Shown here piece by piece: positions 28,290 through 36,795 of a stretch of 64,000 bases of DNA. Made by a program: the position numbers and the translations under genes. Every line of letters starts with the position of its first letter. Within the stretch, counting starts at the first letter, position 1. This DNA is from DASZVB01 sp035545855 (GTDB lineage Bacteria > Myxococcota_A > Polyangia > Polyangiales > Polyangiaceae). The stretch lies in assembly GCA_035545855.1 (NCBI GenBank), contig DASZXK010000110.1:1-64000 (forward strand). The letters are read 5' to 3'. Below the pieces are notes generated by a model that did not search any database, was not told the DNA's origin, and saw only the letters and a list, made by a program, of their open reading frames with translations.

Positions 28290-28885
28290 CGAACCTCCGA
28301 AACGGCGCGCGCAGCGACCGCCCCCTCGAGACCCCCGTCAGGCATCTCGGACAGCGAAACGGCGCGGACGATCGCGTCCGCGAAACCCTTGTCCAACACG
28401 GCCACGAGCGCCGTATCCGGGCGCGAGACGGCGCGCCCGAGTTCGTCCTTCGTACCCCAGACCGTGCAGCCGCCGCGCGACGCGAGCCGGCCGACGAAGG
28501 CGGCCTGCGCGGACGAACGAGCGTCCGACGCGACGAGAAGGAGCGCGACCTCGCCGCGCTGCTCGGCCGCTTCCGCGGCGTCCGAACCGGGCGCCACCTT
28601 GCCGGCGCCGCGCGCCGAGTGGAGGAGCCCTTGGACCCGGCGACTCGCCGCGGCCCGGACCTCCTGGAACAGCTCCGCTTCGGTCGTCGTGACCTTGGCC
28701 TTCAGACCGCGCTCGGCGCCGCCGCGGGCCGCGCGAGAGAGGCAGTCCGGGCGCGGGTGCACCCACGCCCCGCGGCCGAATGCGCGGGCGGAGAGGTCCA
28801 CGCCGAGCGCGCCACCTTCACCGAGGACGAGACGGATCATCGCCCGGGAGTCGTCTTCCTTTCGGCAGCCCACGCAAGTGCGCAC
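28286..28885 (-). CDS. YlxR-YlxQ fusion: DUF448 plus L7Ae-like RNA-binding domains
   Basis: A 199-residue protein joining two RNA-binding modules. Residues 1-75 are a YlxR/DUF448 domain starting MRTCVGCRKEDDSRAMIRLV with GRGAWVHPRPDCL. Residues 95-185 are L7Ae/L30e-like, shaped like YlxQ (VALLLVASDARSSAQAAFVG, then TKDELGRAV and AVLDKGFADAI). In Firmicutes ylxR and ylxQ are separate neighbours between nusA and infB; here they are one gene in the same place. GTG 28885 has a strong GGAAGGTG upstream. It lies 17 bp after nusA and overlaps infB by 4 bp. A role in RNA processing or termination control is likely but not proven. Confidence 0.9.
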   Translation of the reverse strand: MRTCVGCRKEDDSRAMIRLVLGEGGALGVDLSARAFGRGAWVHPRPDCLSRAARGGAERGLKAKVTTTEAELFQEVRAAASRRVQGLLHSARGAGKVAPGSDAAEAAEQRGEVALLLVASDARSSAQAAFVGRLASRGGCTVWGTKDELGRAVSRPDTALVAVLDKGFADAIVRAVSLSEMPDGGLEGAVAARAVSEVR

Positions 28886-28902
28886 GAGTTCACCTTCCGG
28901 CG

Positions 28903-30543
28903 TCAGGAGGCTCCGGCCGTGGCTGTCACGGTGAGGCGCGCGCGAGCGGCCTCGATTTCCTTGAACTCGCCCGCGAGGAAGTCGCGAGCGGCGGCCTGGA
29001 CGGCGCGCGCCTTCTTGTGGGAAAGCCCGCTCCGGATCGCCAGACGATCCGGATCTTCGCGGACGACGTCGTTCACGCCGCGGTAGCCGCCCTCTTCGAG
29101 CAGCTGCTGCGTCCGGACGCCGACGCCCTTCACCAGCCGGAGGTAGTCCCGCTCCGCGGGCGGCTCGGCGCTCGTCTTCGCCGCGACCACGCGTTCGTTC
29201 CGGAGGCGCTCCATCGTCTCGGCAGCGCGGTCGCGGAGCTTCTGAGCTTCGTCCGGGCTCCCGATGCCGTCGATGGTGACGAGCTCCTCGATGCTGGCCT
29301 CCGCGAGCTCTTCCAGCGCCCGGAAGCCGAGGCGGTACATCGCCCGCGCGAGGTCCTCCTGGATGCCTTCCATCTGGCGGAAGGCGGCGAGCGCTTCTTC
29401 CTCCATCTGCTTGAACTTGCTCTCGCTGATGATGTCGAGCTTCCAGCCCGTGAGCTGGGACGCGAGCCGGACGTTCTGACCCTTTCGCCCGATGGCGAGG
29501 GAGAGCTTCTCGTCGGGGACGACGAGCTCCATCCGATGATCGGCTTCGTCCACGATGACCTTGTTCACTTCCGCCGGCTGGATGGCCGCGATGATGTACC
29601 GCGCCGGATCGGGATCGAACGGGACGATGTCGATCTTCTCCCCGCGGAGCTCCTGGACGACTGCCTGGACGCGGGACCCCTTGATGCCGACGCAGGCGCC
29701 GACGGGGTCCACGTCCGGGTCCCGGGTGCTCACGGCGATCTTCGACCGGGAACCGGGTTCGCGGGCGACGCCCACGATCTTCACGATGCCCTCGTAGATC
29801 TCGGGGACCTCCGCCTCGAAGAGCTTGTCCACGAGACGCGGATCGCTCCGAGACAGGATGACGAGCGGACCGCGGGCCTCGCGGTCGATGTCCTTCACGT
29901 AGGCGACGACGCGGTCGCCCGGACGGTACGTCTCCCGCGGGGTCTGCTCCCGGTGGGAGAGGATGCCCTCCGTCCGGCCGAGGTCCACGATGACGTTGTG
30001 GCCCTTCTCGAAGCGGCGAATGATGCCGCGGATGAGCTGGCCTTTCTTGTCCTTGTACTCGTTGTAGATGAGGTCCCGCTCGGCGTCCCGGACGCGCTGG
30101 AGCAGCACTTGCTTCGCCGTCTGCGCCGCGATGCGACCAAACGCGCTCCGCGCCTGGCGCATGTCGAGCACCTGGCCGAACTCCTTGTCCTGCTGGCGGG
30201 CGCGCTCCGCGTCCTTCGGGTGCCAGAACACCTGGAAGCCGAGCTCTTCACCGAGCTCCGCCTCGAGACCGTGTTTCTGCGCGACGTCGAGAGCGATCTC
30301 GCGCTCCGGATCCGCGACGTTCTCCGTCACGGTCATGTACTGGAAGAGGTCGATGGAGCCGGTGTCTTCATTGTACCGGGCCTCGAGCTCGCGGGTCGGC
30401 CCGAAAGCCGCCTGGGCGGCCTTCAGGATGGCCGCTTCCATCGTCTCGATGAGGATCTGCCGGTCGATCCCCTTCTCCTGAGCCACCTGGGCGATGATGC
30501 TGCCCAGGCTTCCTTCGAACCCCGCTTCGGTTGCTGCTGCCAT
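28903..30543 (-). CDS. nusA: Transcription termination/antitermination factor NusA
   Basis: A 546-residue RNA polymerase-associated factor that modulates pausing, termination and antitermination. The N-terminal RNA polymerase-binding domain includes DRQILIETMEAAILKAAQ. An S1 domain contains VDLGRTEGILSHREQTP. KH domains follow (AREPGSRSKIAVSTRD with GACVGIKGSRVQAVVQEL, and LAIGRKGQNVRLASQLTGW). Two C-terminal helix-hairpin-helix repeats (TIDGIGSPDEA and KGVGVRTQQLLEEGGY) end the protein. Length is slightly above that of E. coli NusA. It starts 3 bp after rimP, the usual arrangement. NusA may influence the terminator-like hairpin found ahead of rimP, an autoregulatory loop that would be an inference only. 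Confidence 0.97.
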   Translation of the reverse strand: MAAATEAGFEGSLGSIIAQVAQEKGIDRQILIETMEAAILKAAQAAFGPTRELEARYNEDTGSIDLFQYMTVTENVADPEREIALDVAQKHGLEAELGEELGFQVFWHPKDAERARQQDKEFGQVLDMRQARSAFGRIAAQTAKQVLLQRVRDAERDLIYNEYKDKKGQLIRGIIRRFEKGHNVIVDLGRTEGILSHREQTPRETYRPGDRVVAYVKDIDREARGPLVILSRSDPRLVDKLFEAEVPEIYEGIVKIVGVAREPGSRSKIAVSTRDPDVDPVGACVGIKGSRVQAVVQELRGEKIDIVPFDPDPARYIIAAIQPAEVNKVIVDEADHRMELVVPDEKLSLAIGRKGQNVRLASQLTGWKLDIISESKFKQMEEEALAAFRQMEGIQEDLARAMYRLGFRALEELAEASIEELVTIDGIGSPDEAQKLRDRAAETMERLRNERVVAAKTSAEPPAERDYLRLVKGVGVRTQQLLEEGGYRGVNDVVREDPDRLAIRSGLSHKKARAVQAAARDFLAGEFKEIEAARARLTVTATAGAS

Positions 30544-30546
30544 GAC

Positions 30547-31125
30547 TCACCTGTCACGCGGCGCGGAACGACCCGCGCGCTTCTGCGAACTCCGCCCGTG
30601 ATCGGGGCGGCCTTTCGCCAAATCGAAATCCAACGTGAGCTTTCCGCTCTCGATGATGGCCGGAGCGAGCCGGTGCTCCTTGCCGTCCGCCGTGAGAAGG
30701 ACGAAGCCGTCCTCCGACATGCCGTGGAGCGCGCCCCGGAGGACGCGCTGACCGTCCACCGGCTCGCGCAGCTTGAACTTCGCCGTCTTGCCGGCGAAGC
30801 GCGCGTAGTCCCGGACGCCGTAGAGCGCGCGATCGATGCCGGGGGAGCCGACCTCCAGGCGATACCGAGCGCCCGGGATGCAATCGGCGACGTCGAGAGC
30901 CGCCGAGAGGTCTCGCGAGATCTCCGCGCAGAGGTCCAGGGTGACGCCCGCGGCGGGGTCCGCCGACCCGGGCCGCTCCACCGTCAGGTAGAGGACCCAG
31001 CCCTGGGAGTCGGAACGCCAGATGAGCTCGACGGCATCGACCCCGTGGGCGCGCAGAATGGGCTCGACGACCGAGATGACTCGATCGCGATCGAGACCTT
31101 TCAGGCTTTCGTGGGCGAGCTGCAT
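30547..31125 (-). CDS. rimP: Ribosome maturation factor RimP
   Basis: A 192-residue 30S assembly factor. The N-terminal domain runs VISVVEPILRAHGVDAVELIW to the CAEISRDLSAALDVAD helix, with the hallmark YRLEVGSPGIDRAL segment and the C-terminal SH3-like barrel (FKLREPVDGQRVLRG, FVLLTADGKEHRLA). ATG 31125 fits normal RimP length; the longer frame to 31224 would read through a terminator-like hairpin and an A/T run and was rejected. First gene of the rimP-nusA-ylxRQ-infB-DUF503-rbfA operon, 3 bp before nusA. A basic C-terminal tail of about 20 residues is present. Confidence 0.93.
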   Translation of the reverse strand: MQLAHESLKGLDRDRVISVVEPILRAHGVDAVELIWRSDSQGWVLYLTVERPGSADPAAGVTLDLCAEISRDLSAALDVADCIPGARYRLEVGSPGIDRALYGVRDYARFAGKTAKFKLREPVDGQRVLRGALHGMSEDGFVLLTADGKEHRLAPAIIESGKLTLDFDLAKGRPDHGRSSQKRAGRSAPRDR

Positions 31126-31180
31126 GCGCGAGGGGTCGGGGCTCCTCGGGCGTGCCGAACCGGCAGCAGTCCCGTTTGGG

Positions 31181-31213
31181 AAAAAAAAACGGACCCTCGA
31201 ATCAGGGGGTCCG
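31181..31213 (-). terminator. Intrinsic terminator or leader attenuator before rimP
   Basis: On the minus strand CGGACCC and GGGTCCG form a 7-bp stem with a 10-base loop (31190-31213), immediately followed by nine T residues (31189-31181). This is a classic intrinsic terminator oriented toward rimP, 56 bp before its ATG. It may end transcription from the upstream DUF1285-like gene, or act as an attenuator if the operon promoter lies further upstream. Confidence 0.85.
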
Positions 31214-31338
31214 CAGGAGCCCACAAGTTTTCGAGCGGCAATCTAGTCGACTCCCCCCCCTCGTGCAAGGGGTGCCGCGGCGCACCAAATACGCCCCGGG
31301 AAGCGGCGGGAACCCGTGGGATGTTCCGGGGTTATCGG

Positions 31339-31878
31339 TCAGTTCGGCGATGGGCCCGCGCTGTCGGCCGGCCCGGACGGCTGGAGCCGAGGGCGGGGGC
31401 GGATCGGGTACCGGACGCCCGCGATCTCGATGCACGGCGAGCCGTCCTCCCCCTCACCGATGAAGTCCACCATGGCGGCCTGAGCGCCCTGCGTGAACCG
31501 CGCTTCGTAGTCCCCGTGGACCCGGGCATAGAGAACGCCCGCGTCCGAGACCGTGACGTGCTCCGGGTCCAGCGGCTCCTCGGTACCGTCGAAGAGGCTG
31601 AGGACGGCGCGCTCGCCGTCCCGACCGACGTGCCGCACGAAGTACGGCGCGTCCTTCACCGTGAAGTAGGTCCAGTCGTAGCCGTTCGTGAGGATGAAGC
31701 GGCCGTCGTCGGGATGCCGCGTGATCCAGGATGCGAAGGCGAGCGCCATGCCCTCGTGATCCACGAGCGCGCCGCCGTTCCAGAAACGCCCCGTCTCGTC
31801 CAGCACGATGCGACTTTCTCGGCTCCGCCCGGGCGGCGGGGGCAGACGAAAGAAATCGGGGTGGTCGCCGGGCTTCAT
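31339..31878 (-). CDS. DUF1285-like protein
   Basis: A 179-residue soluble protein. It resembles the DUF1285 family by the order IVLDETGRFWNGGALVDHEG, ILTNGYDWTYFTVKDAPYFV and the C-terminal GSPCIEIAGVRYPI. No function is established for that family, and no catalytic residues or membrane segments are seen. It lies upstream of the rimP operon on the same strand but is separated from it by a strong terminator-like hairpin, and is divergent from the methyltransferase gene with only 35 bp between start codons, so their promoters must overlap or be very short. Assignment is by pattern only. Confidence 0.65.
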   Translation of the reverse strand: MKPGDHPDFFRLPPPPGRSRESRIVLDETGRFWNGGALVDHEGMALAFASWITRHPDDGRFILTNGYDWTYFTVKDAPYFVRHVGRDGERAVLSLFDGTEEPLDPEHVTVSDAGVLYARVHGDYEARFTQGAQAAMVDFIGEGEDGSPCIEIAGVRYPIRPRPRLQPSGPADSAGPSPN

Positions 31879-31913
31879 GGGTGGAGCGTTCGCGGCTAGT
31901 GTCCTAGCGCCGG

Positions 31914-32654
31914 ATGGACGCCTCGGGTAGCCACGAATCGAACCGAGCGTACTACGACGCCTTCTCGTCGCGGTACGAGGCGCACCGCGGCGGTCGCGAT
32001 CCCGGCGGGTACCACGATCTCGTGGACGAGCTCGAGAGCGAGCTCGTGGAGCGATTCGGCCGCGGTAAGGACGTCCTCGAGGTCGGGTGCGGGACGGGGC
32101 TCGTGCTGTCCCGGATCGCGCGCTTCGCGAGATCCGCGCGGGGCGTCGACCTGAGCCCGGGAATGCTCGCGCACGCGCAGCGTCGAGGCCTCGACGTGGC
32201 GCTCGGCTCGGCGACGGAGCTTCCCTTCCCGGATTCGTCGTTCGACGTCGTGTGCTCGTTCAAGGTGCTCGCCCACGTGAAGGAGATCGATCGCGCCCTG
32301 TCCGAGATGGCGCGCGTCACCCGTCCGGGCGGCCACGTGATCGCCGAGTTCTACAACCCGTGGAGCCTTCGAGGGCTCGCGAAGCGGTTCGGTCCCCGCG
32401 GCGAGATCGCGGCCGGGGCGCACGAGGGTCACGTCTTCACCCGGTACGACTCGCCGGAGCACGTCCGACGCCTGGCGCCCGTGGGGTGCACGTTCGTGGC
32501 CGCGCGGGGCATCCGCATCGTGACCCCGTTCGCGACGGCGATGCGGCTTCCGGTCGTGGGCCCGGCGCTTCGCCGCGCCGAGCGGGCGCTGGCCGACTCG
32601 CCGCTGTCGGCGCTCGGCGGCTTCTACGTCGCGGCGTTCCGGAAAGCCGGCTGA
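31914..32654 (+). CDS. Class I SAM-dependent methyltransferase (UbiE/Methyltransf_11-like)
   Basis: A 246-residue soluble methyltransferase. Motif I is VLEVGCGTGLVL near 55-66, the acidic strand end GVDLSPGML, motif II region LPFPDSSFDVVCSF, and motif III RPGGHVIAEFYNPW. These mark the UbiE/Coq5-like small-molecule methyltransferase fold; the substrate is unknown. It overlaps the next gene by one base (TGATG), so it is translationally coupled to a ferritin-like diiron protein. The pair resembles small specialised metabolic units in which a diiron enzyme oxidises and a methyltransferase caps a product, but this is inference. Confidence 0.85.
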   Translation: MDASGSHESNRAYYDAFSSRYEAHRGGRDPGGYHDLVDELESELVERFGRGKDVLEVGCGTGLVLSRIARFARSARGVDLSPGMLAHAQRRGLDVALGSATELPFPDSSFDVVCSFKVLAHVKEIDRALSEMARVTRPGGHVIAEFYNPWSLRGLAKRFGPRGEIAAGAHEGHVFTRYDSPEHVRRLAPVGCTFVAARGIRIVTPFATAMRLPVVGPALRRAERALADSPLSALGGFYVAAFRKAG

Positions 32655-33529
32655 TGGAGGCCTCGGATCGACCGACTGCGTGGTGGGTGGGCGCTCTCGA
32701 ACGACGGCTCTCGAACCGGGACGCGGACGAAGACCGGGACCTCCGACTCCCCGTCACGTTCGCGAGCGACGAAGAGAAACGCGCCGCGCTCAAGTTCTTC
32801 AACGCGGCGTACCGGGCGGAGGAGTCCGGCCTCGCCCAGGCTCACGTCCTGTCCGCTCTCGTCGAGGCGGCGGACCCCGAGCTCGCACGCGCGCTCCGTC
32901 TCTACGGAGACGAGGAAGGGTGGCACCGGCAGCTCCTCGCGGATTTCCTCGAACACCTCGGAGGCTCGGTCCAGCCGATGGGTCGCGTGACGGGGCTCCT
33001 CTTTCGCCTCTACGCGCGCGCCCGACGCATGGACACGATCCTGCTCACGAACCTCATGTTCGAGACGATCGGCAGCACCACGTATCGCCTGACGCTCGCG
33101 CGCGTGGAAAACCCGGCCGTGAAGCGGATGCTCACCATCCTGACGCGGGACGAGGCGTTCCACGTGCCGCTGAACGTGCATTTCCTGAAGCGGAAGCTCG
33201 CGAACGCTTCCGAGCTCGAGGTGCTCCGGCTCCGCGCGATCTTCCACGTGTTCTTCCTCGCGCTCGTGCTGCTTCCGATCGCCAGCCGCCCGAAGTCGAG
33301 AGCATTCGACCGCATCGAGACCCTCGAGCTCGCCCGCGCATACGCCCGCGAGCTCTCACGAGTCTTCTCGACGGAGAGCGGCCTTCCCCTCGTCGCGCCC
33401 CGACTCTTGCTCGCCCTCCTCGGAGTGGACGGCGCCCGACGCGGCGACGAGCCGCACGCCGCCTCCGTCCTCGCCGCCGAGCGAGCGGAGGACCGCGCGA
33501 GCGTCCGTGTCACGGCGCTCAGCGGCTAG
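32654..33529 (+). CDS. Ferritin-like diiron protein, putative oxygenase
   Basis: A 291-residue helical protein. Four helices carry the residues expected of a ferritin-like di-iron centre: a Glu in AAYRAEESGL near 52, an E-x2-H in DEEGWHRQLL near 85, a Glu in LMFETIGSTTY near 134, and E-x2-H in DEAFHVPLN near 166. A hydrophobic helix follows (FHVFFLALVLLPIA). This arrangement is used by oxygenases, desaturases and rubrerythrins; which reaction applies is unknown. ATG 32654 shares one base with the methyltransferase stop, implying a common pathway. The C-terminal 60 residues are less conserved in look. Confidence 0.72.
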   Translation: MEASDRPTAWWVGALERRLSNRDADEDRDLRLPVTFASDEEKRAALKFFNAAYRAEESGLAQAHVLSALVEAADPELARALRLYGDEEGWHRQLLADFLEHLGGSVQPMGRVTGLLFRLYARARRMDTILLTNLMFETIGSTTYRLTLARVENPAVKRMLTILTRDEAFHVPLNVHFLKRKLANASELEVLRLRAIFHVFFLALVLLPIASRPKSRAFDRIETLELARAYARELSRVFSTESGLPLVAPRLLLALLGVDGARRGDEPHAASVLAAERAEDRASVRVTALSG

Positions 33530-33584
33530 TCCAACGAGCCAGCCCAGGCGCGAGAGGCGCACGATGGGCGGCTCACCCAGCCCA

Positions 33585-33598
33585 GTTCGTATACGAAC
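33585..33598. promoter_or_regulatory. Perfect 14-bp palindrome in convergent gap
   Basis: GTTCGTATACGAAC is a perfect 14-bp palindrome in the 215-bp space between two converging genes. It is not followed by a T run and does not match the LexA CGAAC-N4-GTTCG arrangement (the half-sites are reversed). It may bind a dimeric regulator or be a weak termination structure; nothing else was seen in this gap. Confidence 0.35.
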
Positions 33599-33744
33599 CC
33601 TTCGGGGCGCCGCGTTTCGAACCTCACCGCCGTCCGCTCGCGAATGAAGCCCGCCCGCGAGGGGCTGATGGGGAGCGATCGCGAGGACCGCGCGAGCCAC
33701 CGGGGGGCGAGACGGCCGTGAGTCGTCCCGCGACGCCCGGGCCG

Positions 33745-34773
33745 TCAGAACCGCCCGACGATTCCGAGCTCCGCTCCGCCGCGCTCCGCCGTCACTTCGG
33801 GAGCGACCGTGAGGCTGCCCGCGGAGGGCAGCGTCACCTTGCGCTGGCGCTTGCCGTCGCGAAACTCGGGAACGTACGAGAGATTCGCCTCCAGGATTCC
33901 GCCGGCGAGCACCAGGATGAACGCACCCGTCGCGTAGAGGCTGACGCGATGCGCGGTGAGGATGTTCTGGTTCAGCTGCTCCACCTCCGTGCCCTGATCT
34001 CGAAGGCCGGCACCGCCCTTCGCCTGAGCATGCAGCGAGAGCTCGATCGACACCGCGGAGAGCGCGGTCGCGACGAGCAGCGCCTCCGACCCGAGGAAGA
34101 CGGCGCCGAGCGTGTAGTCGCGGTTCTGGAACTGTCCGACGCCGAACGGCACGCTCGCCATCCACCGACGATTGTGAGTGACGATGGTCTCCTCCGACGC
34201 GAGGCGCTCGAGCTCCGCGATGCGACGGCGCTCGGCCTCCGCCCGTTCCCTGGCTCGCTGGGCCGCGAGCCGCTGCCGCTCGGCGCGCTCCTCTTCCGAA
34301 CGACGGATCTCCTCGAGCATCTCGCTCCGGACGATGATGAACCGCTCGATGACGGGAGGCGGGAACACGATCGCGTTCGGCACCGCCATCTGGGGGCTCT
34401 CGCGGATCGCCGCACGGAACTGATCGTCCGCCTCCTCGGTCTTGCCCTGCGCGATGAGACAGGCCGCGTGGTAGACGTGCGCCTGCTCCCGCGAACGGAA
34501 CGGGAGCTCCCCGGCGAGCACCGGGTCGGAGAACAGCGTGTGGAACGCCGAGACGCACTCGCCGTACTGGCCGGCCTCGTAGAACGCCGTGGCGCGGGAG
34601 AACGCGCCCTCGGCCGTGATGGGCGGCGCGGCGTGCTGCTCCGTCGAGGGAGGAGACGAGTCGGCCGCGGCGCCGCCTTTCGCTCGGCCGCCGTCGGGTC
34701 CGGCGTTTGCCCGTCGCGCCGGCGCGAGCGCGAGCGCGAGGACCAGGAACGGCGCAAAACGAGGGAGACCCAT
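33745..34773 (-). CDS. Exported TPR-like/coiled-coil protein with two C-terminal hydrophobic segments
   Basis: A 342-residue secreted protein not matched to a named family. A signal peptide (cleavage near ANA-GP) is followed by tetratricopeptide-like helices (ATAFYEAGQYGECVSAFHTL). A charged coiled coil follows, rich in Arg/Glu (about 165-220), then a conserved-looking WMASVPFGVGQF segment with two hydrophobic helices (about 235-260 and 280-300). It lies 19 bp downstream of the kinase gene on the same strand, so it is probably co-transcribed. Myxobacteria often pair a kinase gene with such an envelope protein, but its role is unknown. Confidence 0.6.
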   Translation of the reverse strand: MGLPRFAPFLVLALALAPARRANAGPDGGRAKGGAAADSSPPSTEQHAAPPITAEGAFSRATAFYEAGQYGECVSAFHTLFSDPVLAGELPFRSREQAHVYHAACLIAQGKTEEADDQFRAAIRESPQMAVPNAIVFPPPVIERFIIVRSEMLEEIRRSEEERAERQRLAAQRARERAEAERRRIAELERLASEETIVTHNRRWMASVPFGVGQFQNRDYTLGAVFLGSEALLVATALSAVSIELSLHAQAKGGAGLRDQGTEVEQLNQNILTAHRVSLYATGAFILVLAGGILEANLSYVPEFRDGKRQRKVTLPSAGSLTVAPEVTAERGGAELGIVGRF

Positions 34774-34792
34774 GCGTGCCGGCCGGGACCGG

Positions 34793-36631
34793 CTACGGCA
34801 AGGATATCTCGGTAGTCTGTCCCGCCGTGAGCGTCACGTCTTTCGTGACCGGAACGGCTGCGCCGCCGCTCGAGTCCGACGCCACATAAGTGCAGTGGCC
34901 GGTCACCGTCAGCCGCGACATGGGGACCGCGAGCGTGCCCGGGACCTGGAGGTCCGCGCCGAACAGCGAGCGGCACCGGAGCACGCCCGGAGGCGTACGG
35001 TCCACGTGGAGCCTCGCCTCACGGTACGCGACCGAGAGCAGAACGTGGTCCGCGCCTTCCCCCTCCGACACGGTGTGAGTCTGCGGCGGCGACGGCAGAC
35101 AGCACTCCGACTCCTTCGGGACGAACTCGAACACGTGCGGCCCGACGACGAGCTCGTGGGTCTTCCCGAACCACTCGTCCTCGCGCTCGCCGTCGATCTT
35201 GAGGTAGCCGCCCTTCGGCCCGGCGACGTCCACGACGACCGCGCGCGTCGCCGTCGGCTCGACTTTCTTCGGTGGAACCCGCGCCGGGTCTCGAATGATC
35301 GGGATGCGTCGGGGCGGCGCCGGTCCCGCCGGCCCCTTCTGCGGCGGAGCCGGAACGGCCGCGCCGGGCCCCGGAGCGACGGTCGCCGACTGCCGTGGCT
35401 TCGCGGCGATCGGCACGAGGCTACGGATCGGCGGCACCCCGCGATGGCGCAGGATCATGACGGCACCCGCCACGCCGGAAAAGAGGACGACGGACAGCGC
35501 TGCCTTGCGCCCGAGGGCGACGAGACCCGCTCGCCGCGCGAGCGCGCTCACCCGACGAACGAGCTCGGGATCGCCGGGCCGGTAGGCGAGCGCCCGGTTG
35601 AACTCGGCCGTCGCGAGCCCGTGGTTCTTTTCCGCGCGAGCCTTCTCGCCGGCCGCCACGAGGCGTTCGACCAGACGCGGAACCAGAGCAGCGGCGTAGC
35701 CGTCTTGATCGCCCAGGAAGCGGTCGATCTCGCTTCTCGCGTCCGCGATCCCGACGCGCGCGAGCTCCTCGCGGATCGCGTCGGCGAACGCCTCGACGGA
35801 CTCGTAGCGATCGGCGGCGTTCCGCTCGAGAGCGCGAGCCAGGATGGCCGCCCAGCGAGCCCCGACGAGCGGCTGCTCGCGATCGGCCGGCGGATACGTG
35901 CCGTCCAGCACGCGGCGGAGCACCTGCGCGGGGTTCTTCCCGTCGAACGGAAGTCGCCCGACCATGCACTCGTAGAGCATGACGCCGAGCGCGAATACGT
36001 CCGCGCGCGGGCCCACGTCCCCTCCCTCGATCTGCTCGGGTGCCATGTGGGCAGGCGAGCCGAGCACCTGCCCGGTCGACGTGACCCCCTGAGCGTCGAG
36101 GAGCTTCGCGATGCCGAAATCCGTGAGCTTCACCTTCGCCGCGATCGGCGGGTTCGACGCGGGGTTCGCGGGCCCCGAGTTCGCGGAAGAGAGATCCACG
36201 AGCACGTTCTCGGGCTTCACGTCCCGGTGGATGATGCCCTGGGCATGGGCGTGGGCGAGCGCGCCGGCCACCTCGAGCCCGATGGCTCCCGCGAGCTCGG
36301 CCGGCAGGACGCGGTGCTTCGTGAGGAGCGTACGGAGAGTCATCCCCCGGACGAGTTCGACGACGAGGTAGCGCTCCGGCTCGTTTTCGTCGGAGATGTC
36401 GAACACCTCCACGATGTTCGGATGACGGAGCCGGGCCACGGCGCGCGCCTCGCTGACGAACCGGGCCGCGACTTCGGGATTCTCCCGGAGGTGGGCGTGG
36501 ATGAGCTTCACCGCCACCTCGCGCCCGAGACGACGGTCGCGCGCGCGGTACACCGTCGCCATGCCGCCGAGCCCGATTCGCTCGAGCAGCTCGTACTTCT
36601 GGAGTTCCGGTGCTCGCTCGAGCGCGTTCAT
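34793..36631 (-). CDS. Transmembrane Ser/Thr protein kinase with PEGA-like C-terminus
   Basis: A 612-residue kinase. ATG 36631 gives MNALERAP with the kinase starting at once (YELLERIGLGGMATVYRARD). The VAVKLI lysine, HRDVKPENV, DFGIAKL and SPAHMAPEQ motifs are all intact, so it should be active. A single membrane helix (AALSVVLFSGVAGAVMIL, near 395-415) separates the cytoplasmic kinase from a periplasmic part with Pro-rich linker and a PEGA-like segment (GGYLKIDGEREDEW). A Cys-rich beta-strand tail includes SECCLPSP. The longer upstream frame was rejected because it lacks homology. It is divergent from lysA with 164 bp between. Confidence 0.88.
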   Translation of the reverse strand: MNALERAPELQKYELLERIGLGGMATVYRARDRRLGREVAVKLIHAHLRENPEVAARFVSEARAVARLRHPNIVEVFDISDENEPERYLVVELVRGMTLRTLLTKHRVLPAELAGAIGLEVAGALAHAHAQGIIHRDVKPENVLVDLSSANSGPANPASNPPIAAKVKLTDFGIAKLLDAQGVTSTGQVLGSPAHMAPEQIEGGDVGPRADVFALGVMLYECMVGRLPFDGKNPAQVLRRVLDGTYPPADREQPLVGARWAAILARALERNAADRYESVEAFADAIREELARVGIADARSEIDRFLGDQDGYAAALVPRLVERLVAAGEKARAEKNHGLATAEFNRALAYRPGDPELVRRVSALARRAGLVALGRKAALSVVLFSGVAGAVMILRHRGVPPIRSLVPIAAKPRQSATVAPGPGAAVPAPPQKGPAGPAPPRRIPIIRDPARVPPKKVEPTATRAVVVDVAGPKGGYLKIDGEREDEWFGKTHELVVGPHVFEFVPKESECCLPSPPQTHTVSEGEGADHVLLSVAYREARLHVDRTPPGVLRCRSLFGADLQVPGTLAVPMSRLTVTGHCTYVASDSSGGAAVPVTKDVTLTAGQTTEISLP

Positions 36632-36795
36632 CACGGCCCCGCCTCGCACCCAGTGTTTACGCGACCTAGGAGCGCGGATCCAGCGCCGAAAATGCCGCTT
36701 TCCCCGCACGCAGCGCCTGCGTTCGGAGCGCCGTCGCCCGGGCCGCCAAATCCCCGATTGCCGGGGTGCGGCGAACGGGTAAAGAGACGCTCATC

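Noticed and set aside
25167..28934. Long plus-strand open frame (1255 codons) opposite infB
   Set aside because: Antisense to infB, DUF503 and rbfA; composition is His/Arg/Asp-rich without any recognisable fold, a GC-driven shadow.
31125..31224. Longer rimP start that would read through the A/T run and hairpin
   Set aside because: The extension encodes a Phe-run-containing tail with no RimP similarity and sits on a strong intrinsic terminator; ATG 31125 gives normal length. The A9 run was also considered as a phase-variation tract but lies outside the gene.
28780..31899. Plus-strand open frame opposite nusA and rimP
   Set aside because: No domain, and it would span the terminator hairpin and the rimP-nusA coding region; shadow frame.
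33585..33598. LexA/SOS box
   Set aside because: GTTCGTATACGAAC has half-sites in the reverse order of the Gram-positive-type box and differs from other described LexA sites that I can recall.
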